From Bolinopsis microptera (Eukaryota > Ctenophora > Tentaculata > Lobata > Bolinopsidae), in assembly GCF_026151205.1 (NCBI RefSeq), contig NC_087081.1, positions 6,257,246 to 6,321,245 of the forward strand: 64,000 nucleotides of DNA, written 5' to 3'. Numbering within the stretch: the first letter of the stretch is position 1; each line of letters begins with the position of its first letter. Positions 10,639-21,360 of this stretch are shown here, piece after piece. The notes beneath the pieces were generated by a model that worked only from the letters and a program-made list of their open reading frames with translations, ran no database searches and had not been told where the DNA came from. A program made the position numbers and the translations under genes.

Positions 10639-10927
10639 CAGTGGCGTAACGTTGCCTGTTGGCGCCCCCCTGCCGAAAAAAGCGCCCCCCTGTTGGCGCC
10701 CCCTCCCCTTTTGGTGCCCCTCCCTAAAATTGAACAAATTAGGTGATTTTAAAGAATACGCCGGTAAAATCTCTAAAAAAGTGTGTATCTAGAGCAAAAC
10801 GCGCAGTTTTGCTAGTACTTTAGTTAAGTTTTCAAAATTGTCCCACATTCAAACGACGATTTGGCGCCCCCCTAAGACGGCGCCCCCCTGCACAGCGGGG
10901 TCAGCAGGGCCTTTCGTTACGCCACTG
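10639..10927. mobile_element. hAT-type MITE, 289 bp
   Basis: Terminal inverted repeats CAGTGGCGTAACG / CGTTACGCCACTG and a perfect 8-bp target duplication AACCTATC at 10631-10638 and 10928-10935, both classic for hAT elements. Subterminal GGCGCCCCCCT motifs occur near both ends (10661-10700 and 10862-10890). There is no coding capacity, so it moved with a transposase from elsewhere. Confidence 0.92.
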
Positions 10928-10936
10928 AACCTATCA

Positions 10937-11912
10937 TGCAGTTAGCTGGAAATCAATGGTAGGTTGATACTTTGTTTAAATGAGCCAATGAGGATCATAA
11001 TTTTGTCAACATTTAGCGAAAACTGTTCTATAGAATCATACTGCTCAGAAAACATCAAATACGCTTCATTTAGTGGACCGTTCCTAAAATCGCCAAAGTG
11101 GTAAACACCCCCTGAAATAACTGGTCAGCCCTCTGATTGGTACATGTGACTTCAAAGTAGCTGTCCATTTAATTTTAGGGGAGCCCATTAGCCCGTTTAA
11201 GTGTTTGACGGTGCTGTGGCTGATGATTAATAAACTATAAAGGGGTAACATCCGAGGAATGATCAACGACCACTTCGGGTCCGCAACTCTACGGCGTGCC
11301 GCGTGATACGTTATGAAATCTAATAGAGTCTCACCACGTAGAGTATCAGGCCGTAGAGTCCGGACTCAACAACTTCATGTGTGCATTGGGAGCATCCAGG
11401 AAACCATTTACACAATGAAGATATGTAAGCTAAATTAGTTGAGTGTATATCGGGTCGTGATATGCAGCTAAAAGCTTTATTTTGAATGCACTTTTTGTAA
11501 CTTATTTCACAATATTTTACAATATTTCTCAATATTTCACAATGTTTCACAATATTTCACAATATTTCTCAATATATCACAATATTGCACAATATTTCAC
11601 AATATTTCACAATATTTCACAATATTTCACAATATTTCACAATATTTCCCTTACTGTGCTCGGACTATTCACACTGAGACTAAGTTCGTACCCCAACTAA
11701 GCCTGCCCTAAACACACACCAACTCATGGCTTCAACCGACGTCCGACAGATCACCAAATAACCGATCAAAAAGTTTAACGGGCCACTTGAACGAACTCCG
11801 ATGCAACAATAAGACAACATTAAGACAACATTAAGACAACAATAAGACAACATTAAGACAACAATAAGACAACATTAAGACAACATTAACGAAACAAACA
11901 CCAATAAGACCA
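10937..11912 (+). mobile_element. Dispersed element Z, copy 2
   Basis: Near-identical copy of 7318-8291, here next to the hAT MITE and without the 146-bp flanking duplication. The same internal 10-bp minisatellite (about 11507-11648) and terminal AAGACAACATT microsatellite are present. Confidence 0.8.
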
Positions 11913-12149
11913 ATAGTTGTTTTATTCTATATTTTAAACCAGTTATTTCAGTATCAATTTATAATCATTGATAAATGATAATTTCAATAAATCTGTGTGT
12001 GTGTGTGGGAAATTTCCGAGCGGCTATATGAAAAAATAATAGTCGTGGTACAGAGTGTACTATACGGAAGTTAAACCGACTTTTAATTAACGGGTTAAAG
12101 TATATTACATATTCTAAACATTTTGTTGCATCAATGTAGTCGTAAACGA

Positions 12150-12345
12150 GTTTGTTGTACTTGTCTTAATGTTGTTTTAAATGAATTTGTTGTCTTAATG
12201 TTGTCTTAATATTTTATCATATTTTGTTGTCTTATCGGTGTTTGTTGTCTTAATGTTTGTCTTATTGTTGTCTTAATGTTGTCTTATTGTTGTCTTAATG
12301 GTGTCTTATTGTTGCATCGGTGTTATTTCAAGTGGCCGTTAGACA
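12150..12345 (-). repeat. Inverted relative of the Z-element terminus
   Basis: GTTGTCTTAATG / GTTGTCTTATTG microsatellite ending in TTGCATCGG..AAGTGGCCGTTA is the reverse complement of the last ~130 bp of element Z (11779-11912). With Z copy 2 it forms a loose inverted pair spaced by about 240 bp, which includes a short (GT)n run at 11996-12008. Confidence 0.7.
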
Positions 12346-12361
12346 TACATAATTCCATCTT

Positions 12362-14017
12362 TCAGATAACCCATAGTTGAATCAGAATAAGCTGCCGGAG
12401 GTTCCCTTTAATTTTAGCAATATCTGCCAGATCTTCAATGTCGTTAATCCATTCATTGACTTTTCTATCTAAAAACGATTTTCCCCTCCTCAGTTCCACT
12501 GAATGATCCAAGATATCTGTGCCCAACCTCCGATACCTGTATATGTGGGAAATTTTTGTCAGCTTTCCCTTTGCAATGTGGTTTAACAATGAGCCATGTT
12601 TTGGCTGCCTAACGCCAAACAGTGGCCCGGTTTCATTAAGTTTTTCCCACCATCTAAGAACATCATCCAATTTTCCCTCCACCTGCTGCGTCATCTGCAT
12701 ACCATACCTGTTTCACTTTGCTCGCATCAGGTGTTGATTGTGCAACAATTTGAACCAGGGGCATGAGGGAGCAAGAGTATTTTTTGTGAGTTTGAGGAAA
12801 AGGGCTTGACGGCAGACTGAGTCGAATGCTTTTTTAAAATCAACAAATACTGCATATACAGGTTTCCCCAAAAGTTTATATTTTGAAGCTAAAGTTTTCA
12901 TGGTTAGTATGTGATCGTATGTTTGAGCTTTCTTCGTGAAGCCTAGTTGGTTAGGTGGATCAGGGCAGTTTTCAGAGCGGAAGTGAATGAGTCGTTCTAA
13001 GAGAATAGTTGAGAATAGATTTCCTATGACACTGCTGACAGCAACTGCACGGTAGTTGTCAGGATCTGATTTATTTCCCTTTTTATGAAGTGGAGATATA
13101 ATGCTGACGTTCCAGGGATAAATTCCTTGTGAGAAGCAGGCGTTGAAGAGGTTCAACATAATCAATTTATGATTGGTGTCCAGATATTTTATAATTTCGT
13201 TATTAATCATGTCGAGTGAGGAAGCTTTACCATTTTTTAGGGATTTTATACTAGAGTCAAGTTCTGTTTTGGTGATTAAGGAGTTGAGTGACTCAGGATG
13301 AGTTGCACCTTGATTTATCAAGTCAGCTTGATCAATCATGGAAACTTTTTTATTTTCATTTATTGTTTTGTGGTTATCGAAATCACATGACAGTTTAGTA
13401 AGTAGCTGTGTATTATGAAGTATATTAAGGAGTGTTTGAGCTCTCGGTATGTGAGCAAGGTTGACTATCTGTTTGAGATTGCCAAATACTTTGGCCATGA
13501 GATTGATATTGAGTAATGTATTCTGTATGTAATTATTATGTTGGGTTTGAATTATCATTATCTTGAAATAAGATCGTTGTCTTAATTAATGAGTGCAGAA
13601 ATATTTACAGCACTGCAGCTGTGAAATCTGTGGACACCTGAATGTTTGAAGTATCTCCAGAGGTTCCTAGTTGTCGGCCGTCGGGGATATGTCATGATTG
13701 GTTCCTAGTTGTCGGAGCTGATTGGATTTCCCAAGCTTGCATGTTAATTAGTTAACTAGGTAAAATTGAAAGGTTCCTAGTTGTCCGTCAGCCTACCATA
13801 CCTGTTTCACTTTGCTCGCATCAGGTGTTGATTGTGCAACAGTTTGAACTAGGGTTACCCCTTCTTCTCTTAGCAGTTCCTTGTCTGAGTTGGAGATAAA
13901 GAGTCTCGCCGGATTCCTATAAGTGTTCATGAGGTAAGTAGCAATCTCTGGGCAGATAAATTGTATCTTACTATTATTATATAAATTATAAAGCGAGACG
14001 ATAGTTTTCCGTGCCAT
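12362..14017 (-). pseudogene. YADD-type reverse transcriptase fossil in two pieces
   Basis: Minus-strand reverse transcriptase split by another retroelement. Piece 1 (14017 down to about 13794) reads MARKTIVSLYN...NTYRNPARLFI and ends at KQVW. Piece 2 (about 12760 down to 12362) repeats the QSTPDASKVKQVW part and continues into the catalytic YADD box (about 12690-12701), then, after a +1 shift, KLDDVLRWWEKLNETGP and KVNEWINDIEDLADIA. The ...QVWYADDA..GKL..LR.WW... pattern belongs to a retroelement RT type that I recall from cnidarian, mollusc and echinoderm genomes; I cannot place it in a named clade from sequence alone. Pieces 1 and 2 overlap by 61 bp, the direct repeat around the inserted LINE fragment. 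Confidence 0.7.
12761..13793 (-). pseudogene. LINE reverse transcriptase fragment, nested in RT fossil
   Basis: Open from 13558 to about 12770 on the minus strand, about 260 codons. The N-terminal stretch is followed by the LINE RT blocks SLKNGKASSLDMINNEIIK (near 13225), ISPLHKKGNKSDPDNYRAVAV (near 13050-13105) and the catalytic block A, VFVDFKKAFDSV (near 12820-12850). It stops before the FADD box, so both the endonuclease and the C-terminal half are missing. An internal fragment is unusual for target-primed insertion, which normally keeps the 3' end. Upstream, 13559-13793 contains GGTTCCTAGTTGTC units but no gene. It is flanked by a 61-bp direct repeat (12700-12760 and 13794-13854). Confidence 0.8.
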
Positions 14018-14290
14018 TTTACTGACACCACGGCATAAACTTTAACGCGACTTTCCGCAAAAACCGTAAAAGATGTACAACTGAAACTTTTTTGACTGGG
14101 TCAAATGCTTTGATGGCCTCCAAATCAGCATGAAAAAATTAAAAATTGGCCAAAGAATAATGATTTTAGAGCCCAAAATTCGGACCCCAAAGTGGTGTCA
14201 AAAACGCAAATTAAATAGGTAATAATTATTTTAGTCTCTTGAGTCTTGACACCACTTTAGGGTTATACGGGTTCCTGCTAGTGTAAATAA
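13980..14290. repeat. Dispersed ~310-bp repeat, copy 1
   Basis: Matches 51365-51682 at roughly 90% with indels, from AAAGCGAGACGAT to GGGTTCCTGCTAG. No coding domain. The start of the RT fossil's first exon-like piece overlaps its left edge. Confidence 0.8.
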
Positions 14291-14389
14291 ACTGAAATGA
14301 TTAAACTGTTTTTCCCGGGTAAAATTGCAAAAAACTGATTCTTGGTCAAAAATTTGGATAAAAATGCTAAAAAATAATGCGTTTGTGTT

Positions 14390-15806
14390 CTCGAGCTGCA
14401 CACTACACACTCACACTGCACACGCTAGCTAATTCTTTTAAATTTAATTTCATAATCGTTCATAAATCATAAATTTAAACAATTACACTGGGCAATTCGT
14501 CAAATAAAATGTCAGCTTGGCTCTCCCATTGCATACCTTTCCTGTTTTCCCTGTCTGGCTCTTTATAATCTTGCTTTCAGTTTAAAAGAGAAATTACGTT
14601 TTTTGTGATAATGAGCACGCCTGGGGATCAAAATTTCGATTAGCTTAATAATATAACGAAGCTCAAATGGAGCTACCTCTGAAGCTCTGAGAGAGGTGTC
14701 TTTTTTACTCTTTATTATAGCTGTTGTTCCGTGATGGAGTTTTATATAACAATTGTTGACTACGTAATCCTTGTAATCCTTGTAATCCTTGTAATCCTTG
14801 TAATCCTTGTAATCCTTGTAATCCTTGTAATCCTTGTAATCCTTGTAATACTTGTAATACTTGTAATCCTTGTAATCCTTGTAATCCTTGTAATCCTTGT
14901 AATCCTTGTAATCCTTGTAATCCTTGTAATCCTTGTAATCCTTGTAATCCTTGTAATCCTTGTAATCCTTGTAATCCTTGTAATCCTTGTAATCCTTGTA
15001 ATCCTTGTAATCCTTGTAATCCTTGTAATCCTTGTAATCCTTGTAATCCTTGTAATCCTTGTAATCCTTGTAATCCTTGTAATCCTTGTAATCCTTGTAA
15101 TCCTTGTAATACTTGTAATCCTTGTAATCCTTGTAATCCTTGTAATCCTTGTAATCCTTGTAATCCTTGTAATCCTTGTAATCCTTGTAATCCTTGTAAT
15201 CCTTGTAATCCATCATACTTTGCTCACATGCACTATACTTAAAAGGACTGTGTTGAATCAAAGTTTGGGCATGGTCAGAAGTCCACCTATTTCTTTGACC
15301 TTGACCATTAACAAATATTAGTGGACCCAACCTCAGTGTTCTAAAATATCTGCAAACAATGCCATTATAGCATTATATAAAAGTATAAAGTTATAATTAG
15401 TGATTACCAATGATATGAGTCTGATGAAGCTTGACTATTAAAGATTGAGCTTGGTACCTGGGCAACTGCGAAGTTTAATAGCTTGATGATATTAGAAAGA
15501 AATTAATTTAAATGTTGCCATAGTGGGTGCTCTGAGAATTCCCTGTTCCCAAGAACAAAATTTCATTAACCAAAATCACACCTACCAAAATCACACGTAC
15601 TAGCTTTATACATTTTATAAGTTGCTTTTATTTGTCAGAATAGAAGGCTAATAACATTTTGTGAGATTGAGAACATGAGCTATATTATAGATACCAGGCA
15701 ATTTCAGATTTCTCATCTGGGTGCTTTTTATTTGATTGCCTGCTAGAGTTTTGGTATAAAATAGGGCATTACGGCGATTTTCTGCTTGATACGCTGATAA
15801 GACCTC
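14390..15806. mobile_element. Minisatellite-bearing element (left flank, array, right flank)
   Basis: Left flank 14390-14765 is shared with 20893-21243; right flank 15207-15806 is shared with 9046-9869. Between them lies a 9-bp array. Three differently truncated copies with the same order define one family. Because the right flank at 9.0 kb continues into a Merlin-like transposase, this version may be a non-autonomous relative that lost the gene; that is inference. The termini are not resolved. Confidence 0.65.
14766..15206 (+). repeat. (AATCCTTGT)n minisatellite, 49 units
   Basis: Same 9-bp period as at 5.7 kb but with C in place of A (ACTTGTAAT to CCTTGTAAT) in most units; a few original-type units remain near 14847 and 15109. 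Both strands stay open, giving VIL and KDY repeat peptides that are artefacts. Confidence 0.97.
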
Positions 15807-16289
15807 AAATACACTATGTATTTTTGACCGTTGCATTGCTTAACAGTGGTCCTGAGATGATTGGACTGTTTTTATAATACCTTGGTTCGATTATCAAAAC
15901 TGCGTTAGCGACTGCAAAAATATTATCTCTGCAAGCTGGATTTAATCAACATTTTGTTATTAATTCAACGATTACGAGATGGTCTGCTTGACATTTGTGA
16001 CACAAAAAAAAAGCAAATTTCAGATATCAACTATATAGTGCAATCATTAAAATTGCGTGAGCTCAATTGAAACGTATTGTCTCTTAGGGTTTAATCTTAT
16101 CATGATCACGCGACATGTCATGCTATTAAGATGCAAAAATGACCGCATATTCATATCGCAACAGGAAAATTTCTGCATCTTGATTTGAACAGTATGATAA
16201 TAGTTTGGGGACCAAGGCATGTGCATTGCAAATTCCGAATAATTTTTGATATTCGGTACAGTAAAATTGATAAACCCAGACCGGCTTAA
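15807..16289. other. Unannotated AT-rich stretch
   Basis: No open frame of note, no repeat match inside the window. Confidence 0.5.
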
Positions 16290-16290
16290 C

Positions 16291-16322
16291 TACTATAACT
16301 ACTACTACTACTACTACTACTA
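16291..16322 (+). repeat. (CTA)n microsatellite
   Basis: Short run of about ten CTA units. It lies at the 3' side of the LINE fossil on the minus strand, where it could be the LINE's TAG-type tail. Confidence 0.85.
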
Positions 16323-16389
16323 TGTCGGAACTAAGTCCGATCTACGCCAGATAACCCCCTCCATATATCCCTGTCCCGCATCAGGGTTC

Positions 16390-17455
16390 GCAGTTCCTCT
16401 TTAGAGTTTGTCCCAACTTCCTTCAGTAACATAGACATTAGACAAGTAGCTTTGTCTTGGTCGGCCTTGCTGTGCTCTACCGTGCGTAGGTTCCCATAAG
16501 ACTAAATCACTGGCAAGTAGCTCAGGATGTCGGATGCAGTGTCCCGCCATTTTTAGTCTCCTGCTTCGTAACAAGTACAAGTAGTAAGTAAGTAAGCTTC
16601 GAAACTTGTTTGACAGCCTTGGTAGACTACCATACAAAGTTATATTGCTGACCTTGTCCTTCCATGAGATACCCAGCACCATACGCAGCATCTTTGTGTA
16701 TGTCCAAACTTTTTTCTTGAGCCTTTGTCAGTGTCCAGGTTTCTGATCCTCAGAGCAGTACTGACTCAAAAGCCGCTATGAACAATTTAATCTTTAGGCT
16801 CTTTGAGAGATTGGATTTCCAGATATCCTTCAGTCTATGTAGGGCACCCCATGCTTTTCCCTTTCTAACCCTTATCTCCCTATCTGTGCTCTCAATCCAG
16901 GAGCCTATTATATAAGTAGATGAAATCATCCACATTTTCTATGGCTTTCCCAGATCGACTTTGGAGGTCGCTAGATCGATCCTCCATATTCAATGTCATA
17001 ACCTTGGTCTTGCCTTTGTTTACGTGAAGCCCCACGCTCGCTGCCACCGATTCTACTCGGAGCAGGAACTCGTTAGCCTTGTCCATGTCCTCAGATATAA
17101 GTGCTATATCATCTGCAAAGTCCACATCGGTGATGATCTTGGGCCCTACTCTTCTGCTTATTTCTACGTTCGAGAGTGAGTCCAAGTCGCGCCGTATCAT
17201 TGCACCTATGGCTTGCCTCATACATGAGTAGTCGATGACTATTGCAAAAAGGTAAGGTGCTAAGGTATCACCATGTAACAGACCTGCTAGTATCTCAAAC
17301 AATTCCGTTTCTCCGTCTGGAGTTATGACTTTGGCCATTGTCTTCTCGTACATGAGGCTTATAAGCTATACGATCTTGACTGGAATGCCTCAAGCTTCTA
17401 GAATCTTGAGCATTTTCCCACGATGTACACTGTCGAAAGCCTTATGAACCGTACT
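16390..17455 (-). pseudogene. LINE reverse transcriptase fossil (FADD type)
   Basis: Minus-strand RT in at least three frames. KAFDSVHRGKMLKIL (about 17430-17400) is catalytic block A. GLLHGDTLAPYLF (about 17270) and the FADD box (about 17110-17121) follow, with VGLHVNKGKTKVMTLN after them. A frameshift near 16925 leads to ..GSWIESTDREIRVRKGKAWGALHRL and SLKIKLFIAAFESVLL. Another shift leads to MLRMVLGISWKDKV (16691 down), then the SRRLKMAGHCIRH and RGRPRQ-type tail. The IKLF..ESVLL, RMVLGISW and AGH..RH blocks are typical of RTE/CR1-related LINEs lacking RNase H (family memory). Several stops and shifts make it non-functional. Confidence 0.85.
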
Positions 17456-18556
17456 TTTAAAAGTACCGTGGAAGAATACTTCTCATGAGCATATTCAATC
17501 TCATTATCTTTATGGCATATATGTATTACAAATTGTTGCATCAGTATACGATTCATACTCATTTTCACCATTCGCCATCTCCACTATAATTCATTGCACG
17601 TGCAATGATTGTTTTAACGTCATTTTGGTCGGTTTTGTTGATATTACGCTGTGTTTAGTACAAGCAACATTTTAATCGGCTGTATCTTTGGTTGATATGG
17701 ATATTTTTTGACGCGATTTAAACTTACTAAAAAAAATACTATTAGCTTTCTCGCTATGACCACGGGTTTTCTAGTAATATTATAATATCAGCAATCAAAG
17801 AACCAGCGTTATATAATGTATATGGTTCTAAGAGGGCTGCTATGATAACACTAAAATTGATTGGATAAGAGAAACGGCTATTGTGACAAATCAAACCAAG
17901 CTAATTCAATCTGGTCATGAAAATTGAAAATGATCAATCTAATCAGCAGAAAATATCTGGAAATCATCAATATGTCATAACTTCTCACTATAACCACATC
18001 TGGAGAACTCAGAGAACACACTGCTGTTCATTTTGCTATTGTTTGTTGACCTCGCCATAAAATGGAAAGATCCGATCAGAAGACTGAGTGTTTTCAAGTT
18101 AGCAGAAGGACAGCTAAATCCACATCTGTGTCTTGGAGTAGCACCCACGGGTCAGTTAGTTAATATTATCCCCCCCCCCCCCCTCTTCCTACACCCGTCA
18201 TATTATATGATCGTTTAAATCATCGTCCTGGAAGAACAGTACTGTTTTTATTTGTTGGACGTTGTTCATTATAGTGAGGATTTGTTTCATGGCTAGGGGA
18301 TCGTGCTATGGGGGACTGCAAGAAATTCAGCTGTATCAGTTTGTAATATAGTTACACACAGCTGGCAGTTTCCGACTCTTGACACACTCTATTACTATTA
18401 GACGCCTCACTACCAATATCTGCTGGGCTGTTGAATTTCCTGGTCTGAATCCGTTCTGGTTTCTGTGCAGAATTGTCTCGATCTATGGTTTCAACCGGTT
18501 CAGGGCCATTTTGTTTGGCAACTTAGGTCTAGGATGACAAGCAATTATTCCCCATC
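17456..18556. other. Gene-poor stretch with small dispersed repeat
   Basis: AT-rich. A ~120-bp piece around 17650-17790 (CGGCTGTATCTTTGG, GATATGGATATTTTTTGA, CCACGGG) recurs near 43720-43790 and 50722-50830. A C13 run sits near 18171-18182. A 60-codon open frame at 18033-18218 has no recognisable domain. Confidence 0.5.
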
Positions 18557-20747
18557 AAAAAAAGCGCTTTTTTGAATTTACGCGCTTATAAGAGCTTTTA
18601 AGCGCTTACTAGCGTCGCCACTTGTGGGCAAAGTTTCCGTAATCGATATTTTATGATCGTCGCCGATAATCGCGTATTGAGCGCTTTTTGGCGCTTTTTT
18701 AAAATAAAAACCGTTTACATATCGCTTTTTTTACGATTAGAATCGGTTCAAAAAATAATCGCTTATAATTCGAACTATAATTGATGTCATAATTCAAAAC
18801 AAGCGCTTTTTTGAATTTAAAAGGCGCTTATGAAGGCCGCTTTTAAAGCGCTTACTAGCGTCGCTGAGCGATTTGAAAGCGGTTTTCGTAGGATTGGCGC
18901 CAAAAGGGTGGATAAGGGTTGGCGGATAAGCGATTGTAGGCGCTTTTTTGAAACCATTTATATAGCGATTATAAGCGCTTATAATTGGGTGCAATTTTAG
19001 CTGTTATAAAGCGCAAATAAAGCGCTCTATAAGCGCTTTTTACATATATATAAATTGGAGTCAGGATAAAGCTATTTACATATATATCCGCTTATAATCG
19101 ATTATTAAGCGTTTTTTAGAAATCGCTTATTACGGCTATTTATCGCTATTTACCGCTTTTACCGCTTTTCCTATCCTCCATGGCCAGTGCTGAGCAGGAA
19201 TTAAAAAGCGCTTATAAGCGCTTTTTCGATGCTGCCCCTAGCTGGTCGGAACGGGGGTAGTACCCGGAATTTAAAAGCGCTTATAACTATAAGCGATTGT
19301 TCTCAATTCCCTTAACTTGGTCGGAACTTGCATGTGATTTTCTGTAGCAACCTGGGGTGCACGGGCAGAGGCAGGATTTTAAAAAAGCGCTATAGGCGCT
19401 TATTGATCGCTTTTCTTACACTTTTCCTACAACCATGGCATGGGTTGGGGCAAACAAAAAAAAAGAATTATTAATAGCGATTATAGCGTTTTTTCAATGC
19501 TGCCCCTTAGCAGGTCGGTACGGGGGGGAGTGCCCGGAATTTAAAAGTGCTTATTGAGGGCGCTTTTTTAAAAAACGCCGCCCCTAACCTGGTCGGAACG
19601 GGTGGTGCCCGGGGAATTTAAAAGCGCTTATAAGCGATTTCTCAATTCCCCTTAACCTGGGCGGTAACTGGAGAGTGCCCACTTCATGTGCTTTCTGAGC
19701 ACCTGGTTGTCACCGGCAGAGTCAGGATTATTAAAAGCGTTATAGGCCGATTATGATCGCTTTTCTACACGCTTTTTCTATCACCATGGGCTGGTTGCAA
19801 GAATTATAAAGCGCTTATAAGTGTTTTTTCAATGCTGCCCTAACCTGTTCGGAAAACGGGGGTATGCGGAATTAAAAAGCGCTTATTAAGCGCTTTTTCA
19901 ATGCTGCCACTCACCTGGTCGGGAACGGGGGAGTGACCGTATTTAAAAGCGCTCTTAAGCGCTTTTTAAAATGCTGCCCTAACTGGTTCGGAACTGGAAT
20001 ATCAGAGTGCCCGCTTATAAGTGCTTTTCTGAGCAACCTGAGGTGCCACCGGTAGAGTCTGGATTTAAAAAGCGCTTATGATCGCTTTTTACCGCTTTTC
20101 GTATCACCCCTGGTTGGCAGGATTAGAAAGCGTTATTAAGCGCTTTTTCGATGCTGCCACTACCTGGTTCGGAACGGGGGGGAGTGACCGGAATTAAAAG
20201 CGCTCATAAGCGCTTTTTAAATGCTGCCCCCTAACTGGTGGTCGGATCTGGAAATCGAGTGCCCGCTTATAAGTGCTTTTCTGAGCAACCTGGGGTACAC
20301 GCAGAGTAGGATTTTTAAACGCGTTTTATGATCGCTTTTCTACCGCTTTCCTATCACCATGGCCTGGTGTGGCAAGATTATAAAGCGCTTATAAGCGCTT
20401 TTTCATGCTGCCACTAACCTGGTCGGAACGGGGGGAGTGCCCGGATTAAAAAAAGCGTCATTAGCGTTTACATTTCAGCCATGCAAAATTACAATGACAT
20501 ATTTTGGATTACTAAATGATAAATTGGTACTGGCAATATAAGTTGCTTAATGTTTTGCCGGATGACAACTAATAGAGGGAAAAAATAAACTTGATTTATA
20601 ATATTAATTCGGTGAACCAAACACTTAGCAAGAGACACATTTCCGTTGGGGCAGTCCAAAAACCTGGTCAGAACTGGATATCAGTGTGCCCGCTTATAGT
20701 TATAAGTGCTTTTCTGTGCAACCCTGGGGTCACGCGAGAATAAAAAA
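18557..20747 (+). mobile_element. Foldback copy D, indel-rich duplicate of 25.03-27.16 kb
   Basis: Follows 25031-27158 unit for unit, including the odd junction GCGTCGCC|ACTTG|TGGCAAG between copies B and C. It shows frequent single-base insertions and losses, mostly in homopolymers. Copies A, B and C are nearly error-free relative to each other, so this pattern looks like unpolished long-read sequence and not like age. Treat it as a doubtful copy. Confidence 0.7.
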
Positions 20748-20892
20748 GTTCCCCGGATTCCAATTTAAATGGGTAATAGAATTTCAAAAAATTTTGTTTT
20801 AAACGAAATATAAATTTTTCCCTTTAAAAAATTAAAAAAAAAAAACCTTTTTTCAAAATTTAAAAAAAAAAAAAAAAGGGGTTTTTGGTCAC
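20748..20892. other. Low-quality-looking A/T homopolymer stretch
   Basis: A jumble of A, T and short C/G runs with no match elsewhere in the window, placed exactly where indel-rich copy D stops. It is probably an assembly join and not biological sequence. Confidence 0.55.
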
Positions 20893-21243
20893 AATACACA
20901 CTCACACTGCACACGCTAGCTACTTCTTTTAAATTTAATTTCATAATCGTTCATAAATCATAAATTTAAACAATTGCACTGGGCAATTCGTCAAATGTCA
21001 GCTTGGCTCTCCCATTGCATACCTTTTCTGTTTTCCCTGTCTGGCTCTTCAGAATCTTGCTTTCAGTTTAAAAGAGAAATTACGTTTTTTGTGATAATGA
21101 GCACGCCTGGGGATCAAAATTTTGATCAGCTTAATAACGAAGCTCAAATGGAGCTCCCTCTGAAGCTCTGAGAGAGGTGTCCTTCTTACTCTTTATAGCT
21201 GTTGTTCCGTGATGGAGTTTTATATAACAATTGTTGACTACGT
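20893..21243. repeat. Left flank of minisatellite element, second copy
   Basis: Homologous to 14395-14765, from CACACTCACACTGCACACGC to GTTGACTACGTAATCC, with a few small indels. Confidence 0.85.
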
Positions 21244-21360
21244 AATCCTTGTAATACTTGTAATACTTGTAATACTTGTAATACTTGTAATACTTGTAAT
21301 ACTTGTAATACTTGTAATACTTGTAATACTTGTAATACTTGTAATACTTGTAATACTTGT
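21244..21360 (+). repeat. (ACTTGTAAT)n minisatellite, 13 units
   Basis: The array is cut directly by the TGGCAAGTTTCC terminus of foldback copy B. The first unit is the CCTTGTAAT variant, the rest ACTTGTAAT. Confidence 0.95.

Noticed and set aside
14563-15330. KDY and VIL repeat proteins
   Set aside because: Both arise from the (AATCCTTGT)n array on opposite strands.
18033-18218. 61-codon plus-strand frame ending in a poly-C tract
   Set aside because: No domain, no second copy, runs into low-complexity sequence.
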